Below the pieces are notes generated by a model. It had not been told where the DNA came from. It saw nothing but the letters and a program-made list of their open reading frames with translations, and ran no database searches. The translations under genes were made by a program, and so were the position numbers. Positions 8,543 to 17,143 of a stretch of 64,000 nt of DNA are shown here, piece by piece. The DNA is from UBA6144 sp964399165 (GTDB lineage: Bacteria; Bdellovibrionota; Bacteriovoracia; Bacteriovoracales; Bacteriovoracaceae), in NCBI GenBank assembly GCA_964399165.1, contig CAYNPO010000005.1, positions 124,001 to 188,000 on the forward strand, given 5' to 3'. The first letter of the stretch is position 1. Each line of letters begins with the position of its first letter.

Positions 8543-8899
8543 TCAGGGAAGCCGTGAAGCGGGTTTCCTGTCAGATGGGGTGGGGGCGAGGACGCCATAA
8601 CCTTGACTACGCACGTACTCGCAGCTGTTCATGAGGTCGTACGCCATCTGGGGATCCATGCCATAGACTGACCAATTGAAGGGGTTGCGGGGTTTCTCCC
8701 ACAGCTCCCATTCCCCTTCCTCGGTTCTGACGTAGACCTGGCGTTCCCGGATCTCACAGCGGTCTTCGAGCAGCTGCCCCTCAGGGGCACAGCGCTCAGG
8801 GACGTCTAGGCGTACATCTCTCAGAAAGACGGTACAGTCCCCCGCCCAAGCGGTCTGCAATACCAGAGACAACATGAATGCGAGGGAGACGGCTTTCAT
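8543..8899 (-). CDS. Small secreted cysteine-containing protein, unknown
   Basis: 118 residues; signal peptide MKAVSLAFMLSLVLQTAWA with cleavage before GDCTV. The mature protein has four Cys (CTV, RCAP, DRCEI, SCEY) that could form two disulfides, and a Trp-rich middle (WELWEKPRNPFNWSVYGMD). No family recognised. It precedes the gene at 8053-8445 on the same strand with about 100 bases between, including an inverted repeat. Confidence 0.65.
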   Translation of the reverse strand: MKAVSLAFMLSLVLQTAWAGDCTVFLRDVRLDVPERCAPEGQLLEDRCEIRERQVYVRTEEGEWELWEKPRNPFNWSVYGMDPQMAYDLMNSCEYVRSQGYGVLAPTPSDRKPASRLP

Positions 8900-8952
8900 G
8901 GATATCCTTTATTCTGAGGAGTCCCATCGGAGAAAGCCGTTCCAAACTTGAA

Positions 8953-10671
8953 TTAAATGCCGGCATTTAAACGCAAGTATTTGAAGTAATTACCAATAAT
9001 GTCCGAGTACCTGTAATTCCCCACCCGATCCTGAGAGAGTACGTAGTTACGGGTGTAGTAGAGCATCACCCACGGCAACTCCCGGTGCACTTCCTGCTCC
9101 ACTTCGGCCATGAGGGCGTGCTTAGCGGGGCTCTCCGGCATGTAGCGGATCTTTTCGAAGAGGGCATCGACTTTCTTGTTGGAGTAGAACGTGTTGTTGG
9201 GCCCTGGCGGGAAATTGGGTGTGACCAGCAGCTGGATGATGTTCTCAGCGTCGGGATAGTCCACCACCCAGCCGCCGTTCCAGAACTGCAGCTCGCCCCG
9301 CCGCGAGCGCTCGAGGAAGGCCGGGAAGGTATTCGTGTTCGGCTTGGCCTTGATTCCGATCTGGGCCACTTCCTGCACGATGAACTCGGCGATCTGGCGG
9401 TTGAGGGTATTGTTGCCACGCACGTCGAAGGTAACTTCGGGCATGCCCTTGCCGCCGGGGTAGCCGGCTTCGGCTAACAACTGGCGCGCCTTGGCCAGGT
9501 CGGGCGCGTAGGGTAGCTTGGCAGAGGGGTCGTAACCCGGGATGCCGGGCGGGTAGATCGAGTTGGCTTTCTGGCCCACGTTGCTGGTGAAAAGCTTGAT
9601 GAACTTCTCGGCGTCCACCGCGTGAGCGATGGCCTGGCGGACCTTGAGGTTCTTGCCAACCACGGGGTCCTTCATGTTGAAGGAGAGCCAGTAGTAGATG
9701 AGCGTGGGGGCTACCTGAACGCGCACCTTCTTGCCCTCGAGCTCGGGGGAGAGCTTACCGTCGGCGGTGAGGGCCACCTGGTAGTAATCCTTTGTGAGTG
9801 TGAGAATGTCGAGCTTGCCGGAGAGGAAGTTCAGCCAGCTCGTCTGCTGTTCCTTCATCACGGTCATCACGACGCGCTCGACGAAGGGCAGCGCCTTGCC
9901 CGCGTCTTTCAGGAGCCCGCCCTCGTTAGCGGCACGGTCGCCCTGGGTGGGGTAGGTGCTGGAGCGGTAGCCGGGGAACTTCACGAACACGGCCTGCTGG
10001 TCGGGATTGAAGCTCTCGAGCGTGAAGGCGCCCGTGCCCACCATCACCTGGGAGAAGTCGTTCTTCAAAGTCTCCATCGCTTCGGTGGGAATCGGCGCGG
10101 TGAAGTTCATGCCAAGGGCGAAGACCAGCTGTGGAAAGGGTTTGGTCAGGTTGATGACGAGGGTCAAGTCATCGGGAGCGGAGAGGCCCGCCACCGGCTC
10201 CCGCAGCATGGCCGCATGGTCGCTGCCCACTTTCGCGCGCCACTCGTTGAGCCCCACGATCCGCCCGTCAAAGAGCCACCAGCCTTGCCCTTTGGTTGGG
10301 ACGAAAGCTTGGCGCTTGAAAGCGTTGATGAAGTCCTGGGCCTTCACCGTGCGGTCCTTCGGCAGAAATGCCTGAGGATGGTACGGGATACCGGGCTTAA
10401 GTTTAATGGTCATGCGCAGGCCATTGTCCTCCATCGTAGGCATATCGGAGGCGAGCAGCGGGCGCAGCTGGTACGGACGTTTGAGGTATTCGTATTCGTA
10501 CAGCGTCTCGTAGGCGGTCATGACCACCGGCTGGCAGACGTTGTCATAGCAGGACGCTGGATCGATGGTGGAAACCTCGGTGGGCAGGACCGCGCGCAGT
10601 TCGTTCTTGGCCTTGTCTTTACCGGAGCAGCCCGTGAGAATGAGGAGGGAGGCGAGGATCAGCGTTTTCAT
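8953..10671 (-). CDS. Peptide/solute-binding lipoprotein of an ABC transporter (SBP_bac_5 family)
   Basis: 572 residues. Lipobox LILTGC at residues 10-15 gives a lipid-anchored periplasmic protein. Family features include the opening LRAVLPTEVSTIDPASCYD, the TAYETLYEY strand, the region VKAQDFINAFKRQ and the C-terminal VDYPDAENIIQLL, typical of OppA/DppA oligopeptide-binding proteins. Its ATG overlaps the alaS stop in ATGA, so translation is probably coupled to alaS. No permease or ATPase genes follow, so it must share a transporter encoded elsewhere or act as an orphan receptor. Ligand unknown. Confidence 0.92.
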   Translation of the reverse strand: MKTLILASLLILTGCSGKDKAKNELRAVLPTEVSTIDPASCYDNVCQPVVMTAYETLYEYEYLKRPYQLRPLLASDMPTMEDNGLRMTIKLKPGIPYHPQAFLPKDRTVKAQDFINAFKRQAFVPTKGQGWWLFDGRIVGLNEWRAKVGSDHAAMLREPVAGLSAPDDLTLVINLTKPFPQLVFALGMNFTAPIPTEAMETLKNDFSQVMVGTGAFTLESFNPDQQAVFVKFPGYRSSTYPTQGDRAANEGGLLKDAGKALPFVERVVMTVMKEQQTSWLNFLSGKLDILTLTKDYYQVALTADGKLSPELEGKKVRVQVAPTLIYYWLSFNMKDPVVGKNLKVRQAIAHAVDAEKFIKLFTSNVGQKANSIYPPGIPGYDPSAKLPYAPDLAKARQLLAEAGYPGGKGMPEVTFDVRGNNTLNRQIAEFIVQEVAQIGIKAKPNTNTFPAFLERSRRGELQFWNGGWVVDYPDAENIIQLLVTPNFPPGPNNTFYSNKKVDALFEKIRYMPESPAKHALMAEVEQEVHRELPWVMLYYTRNYVLSQDRVGNYRYSDIIGNYFKYLRLNAGI

Positions 10672-13280
10672 GCGTCGAGGGCCTTTTTCACAGCGGCGAT
10701 GAAGGCTTCCGCCTTTGCGGCAGACCCGGATCCCTGGGCCATGTCGGGTTTACCCCCTCCTTTGCCCTCGATGAGGGGCAGGGTCTCCTTGAGGATTTTT
10801 CCGCAGTCGATTTCCTTGGCGTCTCTTGGTGCCTTGAGTAGCACCGTGAGACGGTCACCGTCCTTGTGGGTGATCAGCGCCACGCCCTGGGGGAAACGGT
10901 CCCCGAAGAGCTCGGCGAGCTTCCTCAGCTGGCCCGCGTCCGTGCCAGAGGCGTCGGCTACGAAGAACTCCCGCAGGTGGGCCTTGCCGCTGATGCGGAA
11001 GAGGTTTTCCACGGAGGAGGAGAGCAGGCGTTCCTGCAGGGTCTCGATGGTCTTGCCCTTCGCGCGGTTCTCAGCCGAGAGGGCCGCGATTTTCTCCAGC
11101 ACCTTCTCATCCTTGGCGGCGAAGTCGCGCTCCAGCTCGCCGAACAGGGCGGAGCGCTTGAGCAACCACTCTACGGCGTTGCTGGAGGTGATGGCCTCGA
11201 TCCTGCGCACGCCGCTGGCGAGCGCGGTTTCGACCACGACCTTGAAGAGGCCGATGTCGCCGGTGTTGGAGACGTGGGTGCCTCCGCAAAGCTCACATGA
11301 GAAATCTCCCATGGTGAGCACACGGACCTTGTCACCGTACTTCTCGCCGAAGAGCGCCATGGCTCCCTTTTTGCCCGCTTCGTCCTTGGACATGACGTCT
11401 GCGGCTACGGGCATGCGCTTGGCGATAGCCTCGTTCACCAGGGCCTCTACGCGCTGGAGCTCTTCGGGCTTGAGGGCCTCCGGGTGGGTGAAGTCGAAGC
11501 GTAGCCGATCCGGGCCCACGCTAGAACCAGCTTGTTTCACGTGGGTGCCTAGCACCTTGATCAGGGCGGACTGGAGCAAGTGGGTAGCTGAATGGTTGCG
11601 CTTGGTGAGCTCGCGCTCCTCGCGATGGACCCGGAGAGTGTACTCTTGGCCAACTTCGAGGGCGTCCGCGTCCTCGGATAGGTGGTCATGCAGGCCATCC
11701 ACGGGCTTCTGGGTGTCGGTGATGGTGGCGAGTTTGCCCTCTTTGCCGAAGATTTCGCCCCTGTCACCCAACTGTCCGCCGCCCTCGCCGTAGAAAGGCG
11801 TGCGGTCGAACACCAGGTGCCACACGCCGTTGATCTCTTCCTTAGCGATGAGCTTGGCCTTGGACTCGGTGGCTTCGTAGCCGGTGAAGCCGGTCTCGCC
11901 GTGCTTTTCCTTAATGCCGTAGAAGAGCTTCAGATTGTCGTCCTGGACCTTGAACTTGCCCGCCTTCTTGGAGAGTTCCTTCTGCTTGGCCATGGCAGCG
12001 TCGAAGCCTTCGCCATCCAGCTCAATGCCTTTCTCGCGCAGGATGACCTCGGTGAGATCCAGGGGGAAGCCGAAGGTGTCATAGAGCTTGAATGCGGTGT
12101 CGCCGGGGAATTTGGCACCGGGCTTGAGCGCCTTGAGTTCGGCGCCGATCAACTCCAGGCCAGTGTCGAGGGTCTTACGGAACTTTTCCTCCTCGAGCTT
12201 GAGAAGCTTCTCAGCCAGCGCGGCGTTATGGGCGTTGTCAGGGTATTCCTCGCCCAGGCTCTCGAAGACAGCCGGCACCAGCTTGTAGAAGCCGGTTTCC
12301 TTCACGCCCAACAGCGACATGTGGCGGACGGCCCGGCGGATGATCCGGCGGAGCACGTAACCGCGCCCATCGTTGGAAGGGATCACGCCGTCAGTAATGA
12401 GCATGGTGGCGGCGCGGATGTGGTCGGCCACCACGCGGAAAGAGGATTTGATCGCTTCATCCGGATCGGTGTAGTAGTTACGGCCGGAGAGTTTCCCCAC
12501 AGCGCGCATGATGGGCTCGAAGATGTCGGTGTCATAGTTGAAGTACTTGCCCTGCAGGGCCGCGGCTACTCGCTCAAGGCCTGAGCCGGTGTCGACGGAG
12601 GGTTTAGGCAAGGGCTTGCGCTTGATCTCATCGCCCTCGCGGTACTTCTCGAATTGCATGAAGACCAGGTTCCAGATCTCCACGTAGCGGCCCTCGTCGT
12701 CGATCTCCTGGTGGCCGGTGGGCACACCGGAGGAGCGCTCTGGGCCGTGGTCGTAGAAGATCTCGGTGCAGGGGCCGCAGGGGCCCACGTCGCCCATCTC
12801 CCAGAAGTTGCTCTTGTCGCCCAGCTTGAAGATCCACTCCAGCGGCACGCCTATGTCCTTGTGCCAGATCATGAGGGCCTCGTCGTCGGACTCGTGCACG
12901 GTCACGCGCAGCTTTTCCTTGGGGATCTTGAGATCGACGGTGAGGAGTTCCCAGGCGAAGCGGATGGCGTCCCTCTTGAAGTAGTCGCCGAAGCTGAAGT
13001 TGCCCAGCATCTCGAAGAAAGTGTGGTGGCGGGCGGTGAAGCCCACGTTCTCCAGGTCGTTGTGCTTTCCGCCGGCGCGCACGCACTTCTGGATGGTGAC
13101 CGCGCGGCGGTTGCCGGGGGTCGCTTTGCCGGTGAAGTAGTCCTTGAACTGGTTCATGCCGGCGTTGGCGAACAGGATGGTGTTGTCGTTGTGGGGGACC
13201 AGGCTGGACGACTTGTGTTTGTCGTGGCCCTGGCGGATGAAATAGTTGGAGAAGGCGTTGCGGATGTCTTGGGCGCGCAT
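10668..13280 (-). CDS. alaS: Alanyl-tRNA synthetase
   Basis: 870 residues, normal length. Class II catalytic core at the N-terminus (RNAFSNYFIRQGHDKHKSSSLVPHND and TARHHTFFEMLGNFSFGDYFK), tRNA-recognition helices, the editing domain with the zinc motif HSATH near 560 and CELCGGTH near 660, and the C-terminal domain. It charges tRNA-Ala and edits Ser/Gly mischarging. Unusual for this gene is the 4-base overlap with a solute-binding lipoprotein. Confidence 0.98.
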   Translation of the reverse strand: MRAQDIRNAFSNYFIRQGHDKHKSSSLVPHNDNTILFANAGMNQFKDYFTGKATPGNRRAVTIQKCVRAGGKHNDLENVGFTARHHTFFEMLGNFSFGDYFKRDAIRFAWELLTVDLKIPKEKLRVTVHESDDEALMIWHKDIGVPLEWIFKLGDKSNFWEMGDVGPCGPCTEIFYDHGPERSSGVPTGHQEIDDEGRYVEIWNLVFMQFEKYREGDEIKRKPLPKPSVDTGSGLERVAAALQGKYFNYDTDIFEPIMRAVGKLSGRNYYTDPDEAIKSSFRVVADHIRAATMLITDGVIPSNDGRGYVLRRIIRRAVRHMSLLGVKETGFYKLVPAVFESLGEEYPDNAHNAALAEKLLKLEEEKFRKTLDTGLELIGAELKALKPGAKFPGDTAFKLYDTFGFPLDLTEVILREKGIELDGEGFDAAMAKQKELSKKAGKFKVQDDNLKLFYGIKEKHGETGFTGYEATESKAKLIAKEEINGVWHLVFDRTPFYGEGGGQLGDRGEIFGKEGKLATITDTQKPVDGLHDHLSEDADALEVGQEYTLRVHREERELTKRNHSATHLLQSALIKVLGTHVKQAGSSVGPDRLRFDFTHPEALKPEELQRVEALVNEAIAKRMPVAADVMSKDEAGKKGAMALFGEKYGDKVRVLTMGDFSCELCGGTHVSNTGDIGLFKVVVETALASGVRRIEAITSSNAVEWLLKRSALFGELERDFAAKDEKVLEKIAALSAENRAKGKTIETLQERLLSSSVENLFRISGKAHLREFFVADASGTDAGQLRKLAELFGDRFPQGVALITHKDGDRLTVLLKAPRDAKEIDCGKILKETLPLIEGKGGGKPDMAQGSGSAAKAEAFIAAVKKALDA

Positions 13281-13345
13281 AGTCTGGAACTCCCCGTGAA
13301 AACGAGCGTTCAGACTAGCATGCTGAAGAAGGGGGGACTAGGGTT

Positions 13346-13378
13346 GTGCGCCGCCCCCTAGAGGGGATGGCGGCGCAC
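13346..13378 (-). terminator. GC-rich hairpin downstream of the 13389 gene
   Basis: GTGCGCCGCC (13346-13355) pairs with GGCGGCGCAC (13369-13378), with CCC/GGG pairs inside. It follows the stop of the minus-strand gene at 13389. There is no T-run, so termination would be weak or Rho-assisted. Confidence 0.5.
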
Positions 13379-13388
13379 CATTGGCCAG

Positions 13389-13748
13389 TTACAACAGCTG
13401 CAGGTTCCCGCATTCGGCGACCTGGCCGCTCACGCGCAGATTAACGATGCTCAGGTCGGCGATGTCCTCGCTGACCTGGAAGCCCATGGTCAGCATGCCG
13501 TTGTCCGAAGTGATCCGGAATGAGCCGGTGTCGTCGTCGAAGCCGGCGTTTTCCTCCAGGAAGCTGCCGCTGACGTTGCCGATGCGCACGTTCATGTGGG
13601 TGCCGTTGCTATGGGCGCTGATCAGTACGGTGCAGGGCTGGTTACGTTCGCCGATGCCCCGGTAGGTCCCAGAGTAACTCTCGGCGAGGTAGTCAGCCTG
13701 GGCGACGGCCGCGGTCAGGAGGAGGATGAGGGCGATGGTGAAACGCAT
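13389..13748 (-). CDS. Small secreted protein, paralog of its upstream neighbour
   Basis: 119 residues with signal peptide MRFTIALILLLTAAVAQA. The mature part aligns by eye to the product of 13759-14124: GTYRG...PCTVLI against GTFVG...ACTVII, MLTMGFQV against RLMMGYSD, and C-G-N-L against C-Q-N-L near the end. Each protein has exactly two Cys at equivalent positions, probably one disulfide. The ribosome site AAGGAG overlaps the stop codon of the upstream gene (TAAGGAG), so the two are an operon. Function unknown; the fold is predicted to be mainly beta. Confidence 0.75.
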   Translation of the reverse strand: MRFTIALILLLTAAVAQADYLAESYSGTYRGIGERNQPCTVLISAHSNGTHMNVRIGNVSGSFLEENAGFDDDTGSFRITSDNGMLTMGFQVSEDIADLSIVNLRVSGQVAECGNLQLL

Positions 13749-13758
13749 GGTGTTCTCC

Positions 13759-14124
13759 TTAATCGGCCTGGCGGACCAGGTTCTGGCAGATGGAAATATT
13801 CCGCGCGCCCCTGTGCGCTACGATGATGTCCCAGTCAATGCCCGGCACGTCCGAGTAACCCATCATGAGCCGGCCGTCGGGACCGCTCAACGTCTGCATA
13901 TTGGCGGACGGGGAGTAGGTGCGGTGATCGGTGTGGGTACTGAAGACAGAAGTGCGGCCACCCACGGTCACCAGGAGCCGCTCGTTCCCGGCGCCCTCGA
14001 TGATGACAGTGCAGGCGGCACCCCCGTCGCTGACCTCGCCCACGAAAGTTCCGGTGATGCCGTCTCCGTATTCGGCGTGGGCGGCGAAAGAGGCGAGCAG
14101 CAGGGCAGTGGCGGCGAGACGCAT
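13759..14124 (-). CDS. Small secreted protein, paralog of its downstream neighbour
   Basis: 121 residues with signal peptide MRLAATALLLASFAAHA and two Cys in the mature part. It is the first gene of a two-gene operon with its paralog at 13389-13748 (10 bases apart). Sequence identity between the two is low but the spacing of GTF/GTY, CTV, the M-G-Y/F strand and the final C-x-N-L is kept, pointing to an old tandem duplication. I recognise no family. A ribosome site AGGAGGATT precedes the start. Confidence 0.75.
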   Translation of the reverse strand: MRLAATALLLASFAAHAEYGDGITGTFVGEVSDGGAACTVIIEGAGNERLLVTVGGRTSVFSTHTDHRTYSPSANMQTLSGPDGRLMMGYSDVPGIDWDIIVAHRGARNISICQNLVRQAD

Positions 14125-14310
14125 GGAATCCTCCTGTAAATGGGTGCAGACACATCATAAACAGGATTGGAAGGGGGCGGGCTGAACCGTGAAAAAATGA
14201 CCCGGCAGAACTGTAGACTGCCCGTTATGGGCACCTGGCGGGGATCCCAGAACGGGCCAAAGCGCCTTGCCGCTGCTATCCCACTCCCACAAACCTTTCC
14301 AGGAGTCCCC

Positions 14311-14751
14311 ATGCTGAAGTTCGTCCTCATCGCACTCCTCCTCCCCTTGGGCGGCTTTGCCAGCGAAGGCTACGTGTCCGACAGCGCCGTCTTCGAACTG
14401 GGCAAGATGGACCGCTATTTCAATGCTTACGGCCGCTGTGTGGTCCGCATCGAGCAAGGCGAGGACTGCTGGGAAAACCACAACATCTACGGTGTGCTCG
14501 ACCAGTCCAACCCCCCCGGCATCCGCCGCACCTACGGCTGCTCCATTAAGTTGGAAGTGCGCCAGCGCGGCGAGGCTAACACCCACCTGCAGGAGCTCTC
14601 CAGCATCAGCACTGAGTGGGAAAACTGCGTGGTCTGCACCTTCCGCCGCCGCGAGGTACATGAAAGCCTGCGCGAGAAAGTGCGCGTCGACCTGGCTGAG
14701 GCACGCCGGGAGCTGACCGCCGGTCGTTACGCCCACTTGCTCTGTCGCTGA
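14311..14751 (+). CDS. Secreted cysteine-rich protein, unknown
   Basis: 146 residues from the ATG at 14311, which has AGGAG ten bases upstream; an in-frame ATG at 14227 would place the signal peptide internally. Signal peptide MLKFVLIALLLPLGGFA. The mature part has six Cys, paired along the sequence (RCVVRIEQGEDCW, GCSIK, NCVVCTF, a final LLC), suggesting three disulfides. No known domain. It is divergent from the tandem pair at 13389-14124. Confidence 0.65.
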   Translation: MLKFVLIALLLPLGGFASEGYVSDSAVFELGKMDRYFNAYGRCVVRIEQGEDCWENHNIYGVLDQSNPPGIRRTYGCSIKLEVRQRGEANTHLQELSSISTEWENCVVCTFRRREVHESLREKVRVDLAEARRELTAGRYAHLLCR

Positions 14752-14812
14752 TTATTGAGCAACCGGGACTGTGGTCCGCCACTTCCTCCGGAGGATGTCA
14801 AAGTGAAACAAC

Positions 14813-15316
14813 TCAGTCCTCGATGGGCGCCGATAAAGCCGCGCTGACCGCCCGCTTGGCCTCGTCGTAGGAAAAACCGCGGGAAAGCACGAACCTGTAC
14901 AGCTTCTCCTGGAGCTTTCGCCGCTCATCCCGATCCTCGGGCACGCTTTGCCCGCGCATTTTCTTGGCCACAAGCTTCTGCACCACGGTCTCGGATGCCA
15001 AGCCTGATTCCTCGCGGGCGTCCCGCAGCTCTCCCGCCTCATATTCCAGCCTCTCCTGCCCGGCCTTGCGCCGGATCAGGTTGTCCGAATACCCCTTGGC
15101 CACCAGCTTCTTCGCCAGCAGCCGCTTGTATTCGCTCTCGCGCAGGTAGTTCTTCTCCTTGAGCGTCTCCACCGTCTGATCGATGACCTCAGACTCAAAA
15201 CCCTTGAGCTTCATCTTCTGGCGGATTTTGTACTCGGAGTAGTCCTGCCCGCTCAACAGGTACAGGCAGTAGTTGTACGCCGAGGGCCCAGGTTTCTTTT
15301 CTTCGGTCTCAGACAT
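14813..15316 (-). CDS. recX: RecA-modulating protein RecX
   Basis: 167 residues with the three-helix RecX repeats: YNYCLYLLSGQDYSEYKIRQKMKLKGF, then EVIDQTVETLKEKNYLRESEYKRLLAKK, then LYRFVLSRGFSYDEAKRAV at the end. RecX binds along the RecA filament groove and limits it. It lies 34 bases after recA, with a terminator directly before its start. This suggests recX is made at a fraction of the recA level by read-through, as known in other proteobacteria. The T-run of the terminator reaches the recX start codon. Confidence 0.88.
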   Translation of the reverse strand: MSETEEKKPGPSAYNYCLYLLSGQDYSEYKIRQKMKLKGFESEVIDQTVETLKEKNYLRESEYKRLLAKKLVAKGYSDNLIRRKAGQERLEYEAGELRDAREESGLASETVVQKLVAKKMRGQSVPEDRDERRKLQEKLYRFVLSRGFSYDEAKRAVSAALSAPIED

Positions 15317-15340
15317 AAAAAAAGGGCCCCGAAGGGCCCT
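15317..15340 (-). terminator. Terminator between recA and recX
   Basis: On the minus strand: AGGGCCC, the stable loop TTCG, GGGCCCT, then a T-run (15317-15323) abutting the recX start codon at 15314-15316. There is no room for a Shine-Dalgarno outside the hairpin, so read-through transcripts probably start recX inefficiently. Confidence 0.9.
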
Positions 15341-15350
15341 TCCCTAAAGC

Positions 15351-16472
15351 TTACTGAACGGTGGCTTTCTTCTTCATGGCAGGCTTCTCAGCCACCTCTT
15401 CCTTGATCTCGCCGGTGGCCATGTCCACGGCCGCGATGGCTGTGGGCTTGCCGATGTTATGCTTGGCGAAGACCTTGCCGCGGATCTCTTCCATCAGCGC
15501 GGGGTTCTCCTTCAGGAACGTCTTGGACTGCTCACGGCCCTGGCCGATTTTTTGATTGTTGTAGGAGTACCAGGCGCCGGCCTTCTCCACGATGCCCTCA
15601 TTGGAGGCGATGTCGAGGAGATCGCCCGTCTTGGAGACGCCCTCGCCGTACATGATGTCGAATTCCACTTCCTTGAAAGGAGGAGATACCTTGTTCTTCA
15701 CGATCTTCACGCGGGTGCGTGAGCCGGTGGTCTCTTCGCCGTCCTTGATGGCGCCGATGCGGCGGATGTCCATGCGGACGGAGGCATAGAACTTGAGAGC
15801 GTTACCGCCGGTGGTGGTCTCAGGGTTTCCGAACATCACGCCGATCTTCATGCGGATCTGGTTGATGAAGATCACGGTGCAGTTGGAGCGGGAGATGGAG
15901 CCGGTGAGCTTGCGCAGGGCCTGGGACATGAGACGGGCCTGCAGACCCATGTGGCTGTCGCCCATCTCGCCTTCAAGTTCGGCCTTGGGGGTGAGGGCGG
16001 CGACGGAGTCGACGATGAGCAGGTTCACGGCGCCGGAGCGCACGAGCATGTCGGCGATTTCCAGGGCCTGTTCACCAGAGTCCGGCTGAGAGATGAGGGT
16101 ATTGGGCACGTCCACGCCCAGCTTGGCGGCGTAGGCGGTATCGAGGGCGTGCTCGGCATCCACGAAGGCGACGGTGCCGCCCATCTTTTGGCACTCGGAA
16201 GCGATGTGCAAGGTGAGGGTGGTTTTGCCGGAAGACTCCGGGCCGTAGATCTCGATGATGCGTCCTTGGGGAATGCCGCCGATGCCAAGGGCGAGGTCAA
16301 GGCCGAGTGAACCGGTCGAAATAGCCGGGATTTTTTCCTGAACTTCGTCTGTACCCAGGCGCATGATGGCGCCTTTACCGAATTGCTTTTCGATGGAGGA
16401 GAGCGCGAGCTCCAGGGCCTTCTTCTTGTTAGCCGCGTCAGTATTGGTAGTAAATGAGGTGTTAAAAGCCAT
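15351..16472 (-). CDS. recA: Recombinase RecA
   Basis: 373 residues from MAFNTSFTTN, with AGGAG upstream; an upstream ATG at 16526 lacks a ribosome site. Walker A GPESSGKT, the FIDAEHALD-type motif, the L1/L2 loop regions (MGLQARLMSQALRKL and FGNPETTTGGNALKF) are standard. RecA forms filaments on single-stranded DNA for repair, recombination and SOS induction. The acidic C-terminus is replaced by a Lys/Ala-rich tail (KPAMKKKATV). RecX follows. Confidence 0.98.
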   Translation of the reverse strand: MAFNTSFTTNTDAANKKKALELALSSIEKQFGKGAIMRLGTDEVQEKIPAISTGSLGLDLALGIGGIPQGRIIEIYGPESSGKTTLTLHIASECQKMGGTVAFVDAEHALDTAYAAKLGVDVPNTLISQPDSGEQALEIADMLVRSGAVNLLIVDSVAALTPKAELEGEMGDSHMGLQARLMSQALRKLTGSISRSNCTVIFINQIRMKIGVMFGNPETTTGGNALKFYASVRMDIRRIGAIKDGEETTGSRTRVKIVKNKVSPPFKEVEFDIMYGEGVSKTGDLLDIASNEGIVEKAGAWYSYNNQKIGQGREQSKTFLKENPALMEEIRGKVFAKHNIGKPTAIAAVDMATGEIKEEVAEKPAMKKKATVQ

Positions 16473-16559
16473 GCAGTGTCTCCTCTGCTCAATGATTTCG
16501 GAGGTGTGTGTTTCCCACGCTAACACCCCCCAGTAATTCGTGCCAAGCGAATTCCCTGC

Positions 16560-16580
16560 AAAACTACGGAAAAATTACGG
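16560..16580. promoter_or_regulatory. Tandem 10-bp repeat upstream of recA
   Basis: AAAACTACGG (16560-16569) and AAAATTACGG (16571-16580) are direct repeats with an 11-base period, on the same face of the helix, about 90-110 bases before the recA start. On the recA strand they read CCGTARTTTT twice. They may be an operator; no canonical SOS box was found. Part of the pgpA 3' end begins at 16593. Confidence 0.35.
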
Positions 16581-16592
16581 AAGCCCAAATTA

Positions 16593-17105
16593 TCAGAAAC
16601 TTGGAAAATTCGACGAGGAGTGTCGGAGAAAAACGGAGCCCAACTCAACAAAAATTCCTGCGTAGAAGCCAGACACCACGTCATCCAGGATGGTGCCGGC
16701 CCCATTCTTCACCTTCCGGTCAAAGAAGGATGCGGGCCAGATTTTCACGATGTCGAAAAAGCGGAAGGCTACGAAGCAGGCGAGCCATCCCACCCAAGTT
16801 TCCGGTCGCACGCACGCCCAAGTGATGAGCATGCCGACGACTTCATCCACCACGATCCACTGGGGATCCTGCAGCCCCAGGCGTTTTTGCGCCCGCTCCG
16901 CGCACCAGCAGGCGAGGACGGTCATAGCCAGCGCCAGGAGCGCGATGGCGATGGTGGGAACCCCATAGAAATGCAGCAACCAGATGAAGGGGAGGGAAGC
17001 CAGCGTCCCAAATGTCCCCGGTGCGCGCGGCGCACGACCGGCTCCGAACCACGTCAGATAAACGGTCTCTAATCTCCGCAGTGCGCTGTCTTGGGGGTCT
17101 TTCAT
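16593..17105 (-). CDS. pgpA: Phosphatidylglycerophosphatase A
   Basis: 170 residues with the family motifs TWFGAGRAPRAPGTFGTLASLP, DPQWIVVDEVVGM (metal-binding acidic residues), FRFFDIVKIWPASFFD, and ILDDVVSGFYAG, plus about four membrane segments. It removes phosphate from phosphatidylglycerol phosphate to make phosphatidylglycerol in the inner membrane. It is encoded upstream of recA on the same strand, about 120 bases apart, and diverges from the gene at 17144. Confidence 0.93.
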   Translation of the reverse strand: MKDPQDSALRRLETVYLTWFGAGRAPRAPGTFGTLASLPFIWLLHFYGVPTIAIALLALAMTVLACWCAERAQKRLGLQDPQWIVVDEVVGMLITWACVRPETWVGWLACFVAFRFFDIVKIWPASFFDRKVKNGAGTILDDVVSGFYAGIFVELGSVFLRHSSSNFPSF

Positions 17106-17143
17106 GGCTAAACGCTACTTTTTCCCCTATTTTAGCGTGAATC

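Noticed and set aside
9622..11793. 723-codon plus-strand frame
   Set aside because: Lies opposite alaS and the solute-binding protein gene, both with clear family motifs.
16473..16600. Canonical SOS (LexA) box before recA
   Set aside because: No CTGT-N8-ACAG, GAAC-N4-GTTC or TTAC-N3-GTAA-type site found; only the tandem CCGTARTTTT repeat.
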